Positions 1-11,032 of a DNA stretch of 64,000 nucleotides are shown piece after piece. How positions within the stretch are numbered: the stretch's first letter is position 1; each line of letters opens with the position of its first letter. Below the pieces are notes generated by a model. The model was not told the origin of the DNA. It made no database searches and was given only the letters and a program-made list of their open reading frames with translations. This stretch comes from Tetrapyrgos nigripes (lineage: Eukaryota; Basidiomycota; Agaricomycetes; Agaricales; Campanellaceae), in assembly GCA_013368315.1 (NCBI GenBank), contig JAACJM010000031.1, positions 1 through 64,000 on the forward strand, read 5' to 3'. A program made the position numbers and the translations under genes.

Positions 1-1
1 T

Positions 2-148
2 TCAGTGGATAGGTTTACTTTTAGCGGAAATTGTGCTATTGGTCCGCAGAACCCCTTGGCGATTGAGGTACAGATTGTGGAGGAGAGGGACGTGTCGGAC
101 ATGAGTGACATGAGTATCAAAAAAGCTGCCTCTAACTCGGATATGTAA
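2..148 (+). CDS. 3' end of a gene entering from the left edge (partial, unrecognised)
   Basis: The second reading frame is open from the window edge to a TAA at 146-148 and gives about 48 residues. The tail is hydrophilic and acidic, with the segment VQIVEERDVSDMSDMS, and ends in NSDM. Such charged tails are common after the last helix of basidiomycete membrane proteins, but nothing here identifies a family. Upstream exons lie outside the window. Confidence 0.45.
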   Translation, partial: SVDRFTFSGNCAIGPQNPLAIEVQIVEERDVSDMSDMSIKKAASNSDM

Positions 149-1078
149 TACTGTATCGATAAATGACATCCTGAATTATTTTGCTTGTCTAGTCAGGTTT
201 ATTATCGTATAATTTACTATAAACTTCAGACCAACTCAAGACCAACTTCAGAGCTTCAGACGTGAGTGAAATTTTATTTTTGCGACGCGGCGTAACACGT
301 GGACAGACTTCAAAGCTCTCACTTACCATCGTCCTCTCCACATCCTCCCTTGTTAATGTCAGTGATACGTCGGAGTGTATCTCTTCTGGCTTTCGTAACG
401 TCAGTATATACTGAATGAGTAGAACTTGAGTCGTGGTAGGCCAACCACCTTGCCCCAAAGTGACTAACAGTTGATTACAGCTGCCACGACCTTGCCCTAA
501 GTAACCAACGGCTGAACGGACGTTGCAAGCCTATCGTACCATTCTGAATCTCCTGGACAAGGTTGACGTATAGTGAGTCATGAAAATTTCTGCAGCCGAG
601 ACTCACGGCGCTAACCACATTCCCGCTAATCACATTCCCAATACTCTCTCTTGATTGGTAGACGATAGTTCCTCCTCATAAATTTTGCCGCCTTACCGTT
701 ACCCTCGTCAAAACTTGAAGTAAGCTCTGTCAGCGATGCCTCCCGAGTCCTCCCCAAAGAGCTGATGATACACTCGCTTCGTAGCTACAGGCACATAACG
801 ACGTTGCGAACAGTTTGAACCAGCGGCAATCCCCAAGATTTGTGTGTCAATCCGACTCGGACTCGCTTTCATCGGACTCGCTCTCATCGGACGGCTATGT
901 CTCCAATGTTGCCCAGTCCAAAGTGCGGTACCATGGCCATGGTTGGGAAAGATGGTCCAAGTCAAGTGAGTGTATAAAGGCTGTTCTTTTGCCCTTGGGA
1001 TCTAAACCACTTCGAAGTATCACTTTAAGCCTCTTTTTCTCTCGTCGCTGAAGCCTCGTATCAATAAGTTCTATTTCT
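149..1078. other. Intergenic region before the oxidoreductase gene
   Basis: Several short open frames lie here on both strands, but none has family features or a convincing exon structure. The segment at 860-895 is a short direct duplication of a TCGGACTCGCT-type phrase. A TATA-like box lies at 973-978. Confidence 0.4.
973..978 (+). promoter_or_regulatory. TATA-like box of the oxidoreductase gene
   Basis: TATAAA in the context TGTATAAAGG lies about 105 bases before the ATG at 1079. That spacing suits a core promoter with a short leader. It is assigned by motif and position only. Confidence 0.4.
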
Positions 1079-2703
1079 ATGGAAGCCATGGGTCCCTCGC
1101 TCTCTACTCCCACCGTTCCACTTCTCTCCACCCTTTTGACACCACTTAGATTGGGTCCACTGCGCCTCCGCAACAAATTTTTGATGTCGGCGCTCGCAAG
1201 AGATCGATGCTATCCAACAAATGTCCCGACAGATATGATGGTCGAGTACTACCGTCAGCGAGCCAAAGGAGGAGCCAGTCTCATTGTCACTGAAGCAATC
1301 CTGATTGAGAGGCAGGGGTGGGCATTTTTCTTTCTTGGTCGCTACTGAACCTGCTCAAACCATCTGACTCGCATACTTGCAGGACGGAATGGCCTCATGC
1401 TCCTGGCATCTGGTCCGAAGAACATATTGCGGCATGGAAGAAGATTACAGACGCTGTTCACAAGGAAGGCGCTTATATGTATGCGCAGCTTTGGCACGGT
1501 AAAATCTCCGTCTGTACATTCCATGGCACGGATTGAGTTCATTTTGACAGTTGGGCGAGTTTGTCACTCTGATGCACCTGAACAGATTGCGTCCGGTCAA
1601 GTCAGTACTCTTTTGCTAATACCGACACGTATTCATGCTCACTCTGCGTTACCTAGCCAGTCTACGCACCCTCTCCCATCGCTGCTCGATTTGGCAAATT
1701 TAGGTTTTTACCTGGAGAACCTCCGTGTTCCACTGTCGGTGCTTGTCTCTTCCTATGAGATTCAGTACGCTTATTTCTCCATGCAGCCTCTGGAAATCCA
1801 GGACCCAACCGAATACGTCGACATGTTTCGTCAAGCGGCTATAAACGCCAAGAAAGCTGGATTTGACGGCGTTGAAGGTAAGTTTTCATCTGTTACCTGT
1901 TTCCCATCAGCTCCTGACTCCAATGGTCTGACAGTACACGCTGGAGGTGGCTACTTGATTCATACCTTCCTTGATAACACCTCAAATAAGCGTACGGATG
2001 CATGGAGCGGCTCTGTCCGTAACCGTGCCAGGTTTGGCCTAGAAGTCTTGGAAGTCGTCTCGGAGGTCTTTGGAGCCAATCGCGTTGGTGTGAAGCTGTC
2101 GCCTGCTTGTGGACATAATGATGTTGGGTGTGTGGTTTTTATCAGCTACCCCCAGTTTCTTCACGATACTCATAGTATGCGTCATTTCAAATAGCATGCC
2201 CCTCAAAGACACTTTGGAAACGTATTCCTATTTTATTTCAGAGGCGGACAAACTCGGACTTGCTTACATGGTGTTCATCCGGGATATCGACTTCTTGGAT
2301 CCAGTCATCGACGGTGCGTCTGCTTAACCCTCTTAAGAGTTGCTTAGTGACTTATCCCACCCACTAATCAGGACAAAAACGCGGAACTCCTCACGACATG
2401 GTTTCTTCCTACAAGCATCTCCTTCAAAACTCCCTTTTCTTCCTCAATGGCGAGTTCACTCCTATCCCAGCAGCCGACGCCATAGCTTCTGGCAGAGCTG
2501 ATGGGGTCTTTTTCGGAAGACCATTCATCAATAATCCTGATTTGCCCAAGCGAATTGAAAAGGGTATTCCGTTGACTATGGAGATGGATATAACTACCTT
2601 GTACGGGCCAACGGATGGAATTGTCAAGGATGTTGAGGTGTTAAGAAAAGGATATACTGATTACCCAGAAGGTGTAGAGCAGGAGAAGCGGGCGGGGGGA
2701 TAA
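1079..2703 (+). CDS. Old Yellow Enzyme-type NADH:flavin oxidoreductase
   Basis: This is a probable FMN-dependent ene-reductase of the OYE / 12-oxophytodienoate reductase family, which reduces activated C=C bonds with NAD(P)H in the cytosol. About eight exons are joined by GT..AG introns, the first from about 1318 to 1382. Recognisable parts in order are [15 protein letters not shown] near the N-terminus, the segment [13 protein letters not shown], then [38 protein letters not shown] and, near the end, [17 protein letters not shown], which belongs to the phosphate-binding end of the barrel. The catalytic Tyr of GGGYL is present. The position three residues after the active-site His, usually Asn or His, is Gly here. 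The start is the first ATG with family similarity following it, and the TAA is at 2701-2703. The exon joins leave one open product of normal family length. Regulation is not visible beyond a TATA-like box. The family call is firm; the substrate is unknown. Confidence 0.85.
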
Positions 2704-3205
2704 TCATAGATCTGGCTCGTAGTAGTTTTGGCTTTCCATTCTTCAGACAATAACGTTGATTTATCTGCTAGTCAACCCCAGATACAAACGTGAGCTTGAA
2801 ATACTGCTATACTACTACTAATACAACAACAGTTCGAAAGACGAAGGATGATGGTGTAATATACACCAGTACTACTTTAAACTGGTACCAATACTATTTA
2901 TGATGCAGTCGCTGTAAGTAGTCAGATCCAAAAAACCGACCAAACACCGAAAGAAGAATAAGAAGATACACGAAAACCCGATATACAATTGGTCGTTGAA
3001 GGTGGCTAAATAAGGTTGCCCAGGTGCGGTGCAGTAGCGAAGAGATAAGGGATAACAATAACTTGATGTGAAGGTGACATGGTTCAGTGGATCTGGAAGG
3101 AAATACGCAGTCAGAATCCAACTCGCCGAAGAGAAGGACAAGACGACTAGAAGTACCCACCATGGCTAGCTCGTGAACAGAAGAGAATACCAAAAACACT
3201 CAGGC
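2704..3205. other. Tail-to-tail intergenic spacer
   Basis: This 502-base spacer lies between the converging stops of the oxidoreductase and the pheromone-type gene. Two minus-strand frames (2872-3199) are open but serine- and phenylalanine-rich with no domain, and are best read as 3' untranslated sequence. Confidence 0.4.
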
Positions 3206-3490
3206 TCAAGCAATAATGCAATATGCCCAAGCCCCAGTCCCCGCCTTCTCCTCATTAACAGGTAAATTCCTAAAATGCGACTCTGTGGCAGATTCGAGAT
3301 CTGACTCGAAACCTGAGCCAAAACTGAAAGAGGATTTGGAGACGGGAGTAGTGGGTATCATGTTTGTTGAGTTCGAGTTTTGTTCAGCTGCGGTGGTGGC
3401 AAGGGCAGAAGAGAACTCGGCTTGAGTGGGTGAGGAGAGGACGAACTCGCCGCCGGGCTGAGTGGTCGAGAACATGGAGAAGGAGTCCAT
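3206..3490 (-). CDS. Putative farnesylated mating-type pheromone precursor
   Basis: The single-exon gene encodes 94 residues. The product begins MDSFSMFSTT, the MDxF-type start common in mushroom pheromone precursors, and ends in EEKAGTGAWAYCIIA, where CIIA is a CaaX box for farnesylation, removal of the last three residues and carboxymethylation. A charged EEK site lies 12 residues before the Cys, placed as the acidic/basic cleavage pair of known precursors, so a mature peptide of about 9-12 residues with an aromatic Trp-Ala-Tyr-Cys end is likely. The middle is Ser/Thr-rich and low in complexity, as in this family. The start at 3490 is the first ATG after a CT-rich leader; an upstream in-frame TTG was not used. 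No STE3-type receptor was recognised in the window, so this may be an isolated, non-mating-type copy. The family call rests on the two ends of the protein and its length. Confidence 0.72.
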   Translation of the reverse strand: MDSFSMFSTTQPGGEFVLSSPTQAEFSSALATTAAEQNSNSTNMIPTTPVSKSSFSFGSGFESDLESATESHFRNLPVNEEKAGTGAWAYCIIA

Positions 3491-4248
3491 TGCAAGGTGA
3501 GGCAAGGTAATGAGAGAGGTTTAGTTTGAATCGGGAGGAAGTGCCAGAGGAAGAGCCAGAGGATGTCGCTGAGAAGTGCAAAGGGGTAGTGCAGATTACT
3601 ATGAAGACTCGAAGAACTCGGGAGCTCAAAAACTCGTATGAAAGCCACCCAACGCCGTTTTCCAATTTATACCTTTCCCAATCCCGAAGCCCATCGACAC
3701 GAGGTGGCCCAAGCTCCTAAGTTCATTGTCTTTTTCCAATCTTGTTCGCAGCCAGCTATAAATTGAAACAAAAGAAAAGCAAAGCATGCGCAGAAGCGAA
3801 GCGTACGGATCCACTAATCTGCTAACTCGGCCTGAGGTGATCACGAATCATGAGCACAAATCGGGAGTTGTCCCGCCCGCCCTAGGCCTTCTACCCAAGC
3901 TGTGTCATTTTGTCCATGCGTTGTCCGACGTGCCTGGCTTATTGTTCTGTGCGTCGGTCCAAGTTTAGATTTCTAAATATAGTAAGCCTTTTCCAAATAT
4001 GGACATGCGAGAAGACAAAAAGGTCGAAATTAGGCCCAAGGATTCAAGGTGAGGGCTTAGAAAAACCTGGGTATAGCGGGATATTCTGGATCTGTGAAAG
4101 ACAAGTTCCGAGACGTGACATCGTAAACGGGGTACCAACTTTCTCTGGCAGCTAGGGAATGGAAAAACAGATGAGACTTCAAGCTCACAATAAGTACTAG
4201 TAGCTACTACAAGTGACTCGAGGTATGGGAGGTAGCACCGAGGACAGA
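3491..4248. other. Promoter side of the pheromone-type gene
   Basis: A minus-strand TATAAATT lies at about 3664-3671, and CT-rich leader sequence lies between it and the ATG at 3490. A second TATAAATTG on the plus strand is near 3756. No convincing gene was seen in the rest. Confidence 0.35.
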
Positions 4249-4612
4249 AATCGCTTATGGGAGTTCATTTTTTGATTTCGCAACGTTGTAGATGTTGGGA
4301 GTCGTGGCTAATCGTGAAGGAAAGGTGCCTGTCGTTTGGGCGGTGTTGGTTGTGCAAGTGAGTTGTGGGTTTTTGGTGAGTACGGCGTATTCGTCGGTAA
4401 TGCTCACCCTGATGCCTTGCCAGATGTCGTGAACGAGACTTCAAATGTCAAGCTGCATTTTTTGTGGGCTAGCTCCTCTCGCAGCAGTCCTCGCAGTTTT
4501 CTCTGTCGCTGAGTTCAGAGATTATGGGAGGCTACTTGGTGTATATAGTCCTGACAGGAGTGTCGGTGGTTGGGATACTTTGTTCGCTGAGCGCTGAGGC
4601 TTTACAAGTGAC
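4249..4612 (+). pseudogene. Broken duplicate of the 3' end of the MFS transporter
   Basis: The sequence follows the last third of the transporter gene at about 6593-7036. Matching phrases include AATCGCTTATGG, GTTTGGGCGGTGTTGGT, GTACGGCGTAT, CTCACCCTG and GGTGTATAT. Translated pieces such as PVVWAVLV and GGYLVY are in different frames, and the stretch that corresponds to exon sequence around the last intron is scrambled or deleted. It lies about 550 bases upstream of the intact gene, in the same orientation, so it looks like a decayed tandem duplicate. No open product remains. Confidence 0.8.
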
Positions 4613-5162
4613 CAGTGACCACTGACGAGAGTTCTTTGGTGGCCATGGTGGTGTGCGGATATGAATCAATGGGCGGATTTATTGGCATGCTGCGAGCGGT
4701 TATCTACATTAGTTTACCAGCCTTAACGAGATATTTTGTGTATGTATGAAGGCAAGGAAGACTGGACATTGTATGAGCTTAGACTCTGGGCAAACTCTCC
4801 CTGCGAAAATCGACGGCCCGACTTTTTTTGCGCGTTCTACTCTCGACAACCACCCCAGCCTCCACTACAAGTTCATATTGCGAACGACTGGATGTTGCAC
4901 CGCCACTGGTCGGGTTACAGCCACTGACCGAAATTAGAAGGTAAGTACTTCGCTCACCCATATTGCACCCATATAGCATTTGGTAGCGGTCGCTCATGCG
5001 GCCCGAAGGCCTCAAATGCGAATTAGAACCTGCGTTCTTGGTGTTGTATTGTAATGTGGGTAAGTTGGTTTCTGACTCGAAACGTTGACAGGGTTCTCAT
5101 CGGATAATCTTTGACTCAGCGCTGAGGTTCTTTTTACCAAACTGCCAACGCGTCCTCCAGGG
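4613..5162. other. Spacer between pseudogene and transporter
   Basis: Two overlapping 63-residue frames begin near 4736-4746 with no domain. No clear TATA box was seen, and nothing else could be supported. Confidence 0.3.
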
Positions 5163-7036
5163 ATGGACGTCCAGACTCCCCTCCCCAAGCTTCAGCTCGC
5201 CATTCTACTGCTCATCCAGGCAACTGAACCCATCACTGCAACTGTAATCTATCCTTTCATACCGGAGTTTATCAGGAAAACAGGGATTACTGGAGGAGAC
5301 GAGAAAAAGACAGGGTACTATGCAGGAGTGGTAGTGCGTGCACTAGCTATCTTGGATGTGTTTCGTTGCAAAGGAATGTTGACTGGTTGACCTAGGAATC
5401 GTGTTTCTTCATCTCTGAAGCGTTGGTTTGCTTTTATTGGGGTCGCGCATCGGATCTCATTGGACGACGACCGGTGCTCCTGCTTGGGCCTCTCGGTCTG
5501 GCACTCTCCATGTTCGCGTTTGGACTGTCGAAAACTTTTTGGCCCTTGGTCATCTTCCGATGTCTGCAAGGCACCTTCAACGGGAACATTGGTGTCAGTA
5601 AAACAGTTATGATGGAGGTATGTATGACTCGCTCAATTATAATAATGGCCTTATTTAGAAGTGCTATTTTTTTTCCCTCGCAGATTACGGACTCGACCAA
5701 CAGGGCGGACTGCTTTACTCTAATGCCCATCATGTGGTCCGTAGGCAGGTCGATTTCTGTTCTGTACGTAGACGACCCTAACTGAATGTCACTATTAGGT
5801 ATTACGCTAGGGTAGGCACTATCGATGCTCTGTACATGGACGACCCTAACTGAGTGTCACTATTTTTGCTACAGCCCAATGATTGGAGGTCTTTTGGCGG
5901 ATCCTTCCAAGAGATGGCCGAAGCTCGCGGAGACGATACCGCTGTTAAAGGAGTATCCATACCTTCTCCCTTGTTCGGCTGCTGGTTGTCTCGCATTCAT
6001 AGCATTCTTGCTGGGATATTTGGGTCTTAAAGAAGTTGGCAACGCCTTCTCATTCCCCGGAGAATACGCGCTAAATCCTGATATTGCAGACTCTATCCTC
6101 CATTGTCAATGCCAAAGCTATTTATCAACCTGCAGAAGCAGAGTCTCTCCTCAGTTCTTCTGAACACGACTTCGGCGGGCAGACCAGGGAATTCGATGAC
6201 AATCCCTCAAAATCGGACTCGACTACTCCCTTAATTCCTTCAGAGGTTCGTGGGGCTCGGTACGGTACGACCAACTCGGACAGGGCGGATTCTGGCTATA
6301 ATGACGAGCTTTCTCCGACTCTTACAAAACCAACACTACCAACCTATGCCGAAATCTTCACCCCTCGTCTCAAGGCAATCCTCGTCAACAACTGCTTCCT
6401 CACCTTTACTGACATGTCGTATTCCGTGCTCATTCCTCTCGTCTATTCCACATCCATACCCATAGGCGGTCTAGGCTTCCCTCCACACATCATCGGCCTC
6501 ATCATGGGAATAGCCTCTTTCCTCAACTCTTTCGTCCAAATGTTCGGTCTAACGAAACTTTTGAAGAAAATCGGTGCAAGGAGGATGTATCAAATCGCTT
6601 ATGGAAGCTTGATCCTCGATTTTGCTGGCTTGTGGTTGTTGAGAGTGATGGTTAGTCGTGAGGAGAAAGTGACTCCAGTTGTTTGGGCGGTGTTGGTAGC
6701 TCAGATGAGTTGTGCGTGTTTGATCAATACGGCGTATAGTAAGTCTGTTTCTGTTGTCTTTCTTTGGAACGTCATTCTTTTCTGACACTGCCTGCAACCT
6801 GTATAGATGCCCTCAACCTCCTCATCGTCGAAAATGCTCACCCTGGAGCCCTGGGAGTCGTCAACGGGAGCTTCCAGATGATGGGTTGTATTTTCCGTGG
6901 GCTTGCACCCCTCGCGGCTTCCTCGTTGTTCTCGCTGTCACTCACGTCAAAAATTGCTGGAGGGTATCTGGTGTATATGCTACTGATGGGAGTGACGGTG
7001 GTTGGAATCCTTTGCTCGCTAAGGCTACACAAGTGA
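5163..7036 (+). CDS. MFS transporter (drug:H+ antiporter / ZIFL-like)
   Basis: This is a probable proton-coupled membrane transporter of the DHA1 / zinc-induced-facilitator-like group. Exon 1 starts MDVQTPLPKLQLAILLLIQ with TM1 and ends at GYYAGVV. Exon 2 carries the MFS motif-A loop GRASDLIGRRPVLLLG and FRCLQGTFNGNIGV. Later exons give PMIGGLLADPSKRWP, a long acidic Ser-rich central loop (SLLSSSEHDFGG to DSGYNDELSP) typical of this group, then six more helices, including IPIGGLGFPPHIIGLIMG and VENAHPGALGVVNG. The stop is the TGA at 7034-7036 after SLRLHK. About six introns are needed; one 3' of RCLQ uses GTATGT, and one after LKE starts with the weaker GTTGGC. The intron after the GRSIS segment contains a 45-base direct duplication (see 5751-5866). 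The substrate cannot be told from sequence. Confidence 0.85.
5751..5866 (+). repeat. Tandem duplication inside an intron of the transporter
   Basis: Two copies of about 45 bases, 5751-5797 and 5823-5866, share TCTGTAC, GACGACCCTAACTGA and TGTCACTATT. Both carry a possible donor-like site, so splice choice here is uncertain. The downstream acceptor is CTACAG at about 5870-5875. Confidence 0.75.
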
Positions 7037-8881
7037 TGGACTATCCCATGCATGAACACTGAGAAGTTGGGGCGAGGTGAGCATTTGCAGGTGCTCAAGG
7101 CTTCAGAAAAAAAGGGTTCATCATCACGGTAGATTACGACTATCCTGGACTCAAGCGTTCGTCGGGTCAGCCTTACTATAGGACCCAACTGGACGTGCAA
7201 GTACCAGGCTGCATGACGACTACGACTACGAATACATGTATGCATATATATGTGTGTGTGTGTATGTACATATGGGACAAACTCAGGACATATCTCAGCG
7301 TAGAAATACCTTGGGCCAAAGCGGGATCCGCGCCAAATCTACCCCGTCTTGAGTGGACCTTTGGCTACAACCGTGATGACCTCTGATGACCTCTCATAGA
7401 TCTGATGACGCAAATACACAGCTGCAGACCGCTGAAGACGCGTACGGTCCCAGACGATTCCCTACGGTTCCTGCCAAGGTCAGCGGTCAGATCGAAAGCT
7501 CTTCAAAGCTCCACCCATATCAATAACAATAACAGCCAGCAAATAACAACCCTTCGGCCAGTAGAGTTACGGGAAGCTGAAATGCCATCTGCAACACTAG
7601 AGAGCACTACTGGTAGACAGTAACGCTAGCAGTCATATAATCATGACATGCACAGTACAATGGCGGCAACCTCTTTTGAAGAGAGTTATAGGCAATGCGT
7701 CACTCTGTATTTCTCGGTTATTCTATGGCTATCCCTCTCGGGACCCACGTTGCCGACAAGGGTTGACCACGTCGCGAAACTCGCATTGCCTTGATGGGTA
7801 TGTCTGACCCAAGTCTGACCAGTACTTTCGGGGCATCCAAGCCGGCGGTCATTCAAATTCGGGTGGCTTTGACTCGTCTTCAGACTCTTCAGGCTTCCTC
7901 AGTCTGTTCATACCGGCGGTTGACTGTAGAGAAGCTTGGAGACAAGGCAGAGAACTGTCATGTAAAATGGATACAACCATGCTTTATGATGCAAGAACCG
8001 AGAAAAACGCGCCTCAGTTCGGACAGTCCTAATGGGACACCCGCAATTCCGCGGTCCTGGTGTGATCTCACGCCCCCACCGCCCATAGGGCACTTGCAGG
8101 GGCGTGTATACACTCGCCAGTCACGACTGTGTGTGTGAGTACGAGCTAGCCCTGCGGGCTGACTCGGACTTTTGCTCGGATTTGATCAGTTTCCGGCGAT
8201 TTTATGTAAGTGTTAAACCGACGTTGACCACCTGCAGTAAGTAGACCTCTTCATTCTACCAGTGAACACTAGCTAATCATAAAAAGGCTTTGTCTTAGAG
8301 GAACTGAGATCGCCAATATAAGTAAGCCACCCCAAACTGAAAACTGGTAGATTTGGAGGGTTGTTCATTCGCTCCTTGGCAACATCCTAGACGGATGTTT
8401 TCATCATGCCGATATCATATACGTTGCGACACCCTTACTTTTTTGTCGCATGCTTCCGTCCACCCGTATCCGTTCGGCCCCAGGTCAATTTACTGTATCA
8501 AGGCGTCCAAGGGCAGCTTCACTTTCGATTCATTTATTCGAGGGCTTCTGTCGCGCTGTTCTTCGTCAATTGAAGGAAGACGTAAAGAAAGACTTGAGCT
8601 ATGTAGAGTGAGTAGAAGTATCTCTAAATCCGAGCCTGCGGGCCAACCTCCAGACGCCGACAGACGCTGCTGACTCCGTTAGGAATTTAATGGTTACCTC
8701 CGGCCCTGCGTTTGAGGAAAACATACACTTTTAATTGTGGCAGTATGTCAGAATCTTCCGTATTTGACCCTGACCATTCATGTCTATATAACCCCAGCTT
8801 GGGCCCATACCACGAACTTTCCCTCTTCCTCTTTTCACCAAAGTACGCAGAAGGACCCGTTACACTTGTCCATGAGTCGAG
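7037..8881. other. Intergenic region with a TG microsatellite
   Basis: A (TG)n tract embedded in TATATATG/TGTATG sequence lies at about 7241-7270. A 115-residue frame at 7791-8138 and a 106-residue frame at 8353-8673 have no hydrophobic core, domain or intron signals and are not called. The right end holds the promoter of the next gene. Confidence 0.4.
8785..8791 (+). promoter_or_regulatory. TATA-like box of the DUF6534 gene
   Basis: TATATAA in CTATATAACC lies 91 bases before the ATG at 8882, a usual distance for fungal core promoters. Confidence 0.4.
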
Positions 8882-10625
8882 ATGGGACTTTTTGACGATA
8901 CATTAGGTGCGTTGACTGACATTCATGTTTCTTGTGAGGAGGCTTAGAACTCCATATCCTTAATCTAGGATGCATGCTGCTAGCTACAGCAGGTAGATGT
9001 CTCTCAGCTACGGATTAGTATTTCGCCTTTGACTAATTGCTCCTCGATGCTGCAGTAAATATGTGGCTCTTTGGCCTGTCGTCGTATCAGTACGGGGTTT
9101 ATGCTCGATCCCGTAAGCGTTTGTTTGTAGAAAGGCGTGAAGAGCTGCTAAGAGCAAGTGATTGATATAACTAGGTTATGATGATCGACTTCCTTTGAGG
9201 TGCGCAGTCGAGCTTGTCAATATATCTAAATCACTGACTTTTAGTCCTCAGAGCCACAGTCCTTTCTCTGTTCATCCTCGACATGGGCATGACTGCCATT
9301 GGCATGTACTCAACATATATGTACCTGTAAGTTGATAAGTACTCTGCCTCCTCCCTTCAATCGTGCTTATGGAGTCTTTCCTAGTGTCTCCAATTTCTCC
9401 AATTTAAATGCCTTGAACAGTAGGTCAACATCTCATCTTGACCAGCAATTACGAGCTGACATCGAGTGTACTAGACGTGCTGTGGGCGGTGCGTGTCCAA
9501 GTATCTCATTGGTGAGGCATCTAATACTGACCCTCAGCCTAGCTTCCAGCAGTTATTCTTTTCATTACTGCTGCTTCAACATTGACCCACTTCTTCTTTT
9601 CCTGGAGGCAAGTATGCTCAACTGCGGACGAATCAATTACGCAGTGCTCACCATCAATAATATCGACAGGATTTTCCGTCTGACAAGAAGTCCCTACATT
9701 CTCTGTGGACTTTTACTCATCCAGACGGCTGCCTTTGCACTGGGGCTCGTGACTGGCATTCGGTCTGTGAGAGTCGGAACGTAAGTTCACGTTTGTCTTC
9801 GCCATCCTTCATAATATCGATCCTCTCTATTAGGTTCGAAAACTACCCTTCGGTCCGTGGAATTCTTACAGCCTGGCTCTCCCTGCAGACTGCTGTGGAT
9901 GTCGTAGTTTCTGGTGAGTAGTCATACGATGATATATCCTGCGGATCATAAACTCTTGCATTGTACTTCAGTCCTCCTTGTTTGGATCTTCCGGATCTCG
10001 CGTACTGCCTTCGCTCCGACGAACGCCGTCCTTAATCGCGTAAGTATTTGTGCAGTTGGTCATAATCTCCGTCACGCACTTATTAGCCTTCGGTGTCTCG
10101 TAGTTAGTACGTGGTGCTTTGCAAACTGGTATCTTCTCGTCGTTGCTGTCAATCGGTGGGTCACCAATCTTTCATGTGCCGTAGCGACTTTGTTAACGCT
10201 CTGCTAATCTACTAGGCTATCTTGTCGCATTCGTCACTCAACCCGACAAGCTAGTATGGCAGGTCTTCGCCTACGCTTCAGTCAGAATTTATTCCATTGT
10301 AAGTGACGGCCCATTGTGGCGAGGATGACCCTTTTCTAACTTCTCTTGGATTCCCTACGTCTAGACCCTGATGGATACTCTTGTCTGTCGGTCAGAACTG
10401 AAAGAAAAATTGAATGGTGCTTCCGGAGGCTCGGGTGGTAATGGTAATGGCGGACATCGCGAAGCTTATCAGCTTCAACCTTCCGCCTCCCAAGGCATCA
10501 TCCGAATCCATACTCAGATTCAGCAAGAAACCGACGTGGAGCCCTCATCTTTGGATAGGAAGTACGCACCGGAAGATGAAGCTGGGAACATTTATCCTTC
10601 TCGAAATGGTGCCATGGCCGTTTGA
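8882..10625 (+). CDS. DUF6534-type multi-pass membrane protein
   Basis: This looks like a member of the large agaricomycete family of membrane proteins with a C-terminal DUF6534 domain; function is not known. The joined exons begin MGLFDDTLGCMLLAT, continue into VNMWLFGLSSYQYGVYAR (the first helix, with the family's DNTLG-type start), then SRYDDRLPLRATVLSLFILD, where the join requires the AG at TCCTCAG, and VLDVLWAVRVQVSHW. Further helices are TRSPYILCGLLLIQTAAF and the pair around TAWLSLQTAVDVVVSVLLVW. The DUF6534 part runs from RISRTAFAPTNAVLNR through VNRYLVAFVTQPDKLVWQV to YSITLMDTLVCRSELKEKL. A Gly/Asn-rich linker and an acidic tail end in TGA at 10623-10625. About eight to ten short introns are needed. 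A TATA box precedes it. Confidence 0.7.
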
Positions 10626-11032
10626 ACTGGCTTCGGACGAGTGTTGGCACAAAAAATTATAGCATACTAATATTCGCTATACTGCGAACATAGATGGCTT
10701 TCTTCGTCGAAGTTGAGGAGTTTAGAGGCTGTTAGTAGAGGTCTGTCGCTCTTTTAATATATCTTATGTATGTAGGCCTGGCTTTGTCCAACACTGGGCT
10801 GATAGTCATCGTGTTAATGCGTCTGCCTCTGTACTACTCTGTAGGTATGGCATGTATTAAACTTGAGTTATACGATAGTTGTGCATGAAAAGGTTGACAA
10901 GGAATTGACTTTTTTAGTAATGCGAAAACCAAATATTTTTCTACTACCAATAACTCATAAATCTCATGCGCAGATCCGAAAGTACAATCCAAATAATAGA
11001 TTACAGATAATGTATGAATGCAGAGAGGGTGT
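10626..11032. other. Tail-to-tail spacer between two membrane-protein genes
   Basis: This AT-rich 407-base spacer holds the 3' ends of converging genes. No open frame or repeat of note was seen. Confidence 0.35.

Noticed and set aside
2872..3199. Two minus-strand frames of 89 and 101 codons downstream of the pheromone gene
   Set aside because: Low-complexity sequence in a tail-to-tail spacer, overlapping each other, with no domain.
8882..10625. STE3-type pheromone receptor to match the pheromone gene
   Set aside because: The start, order of helices and C-terminal domain follow DUF6534 proteins, and no STE3 signature was seen.
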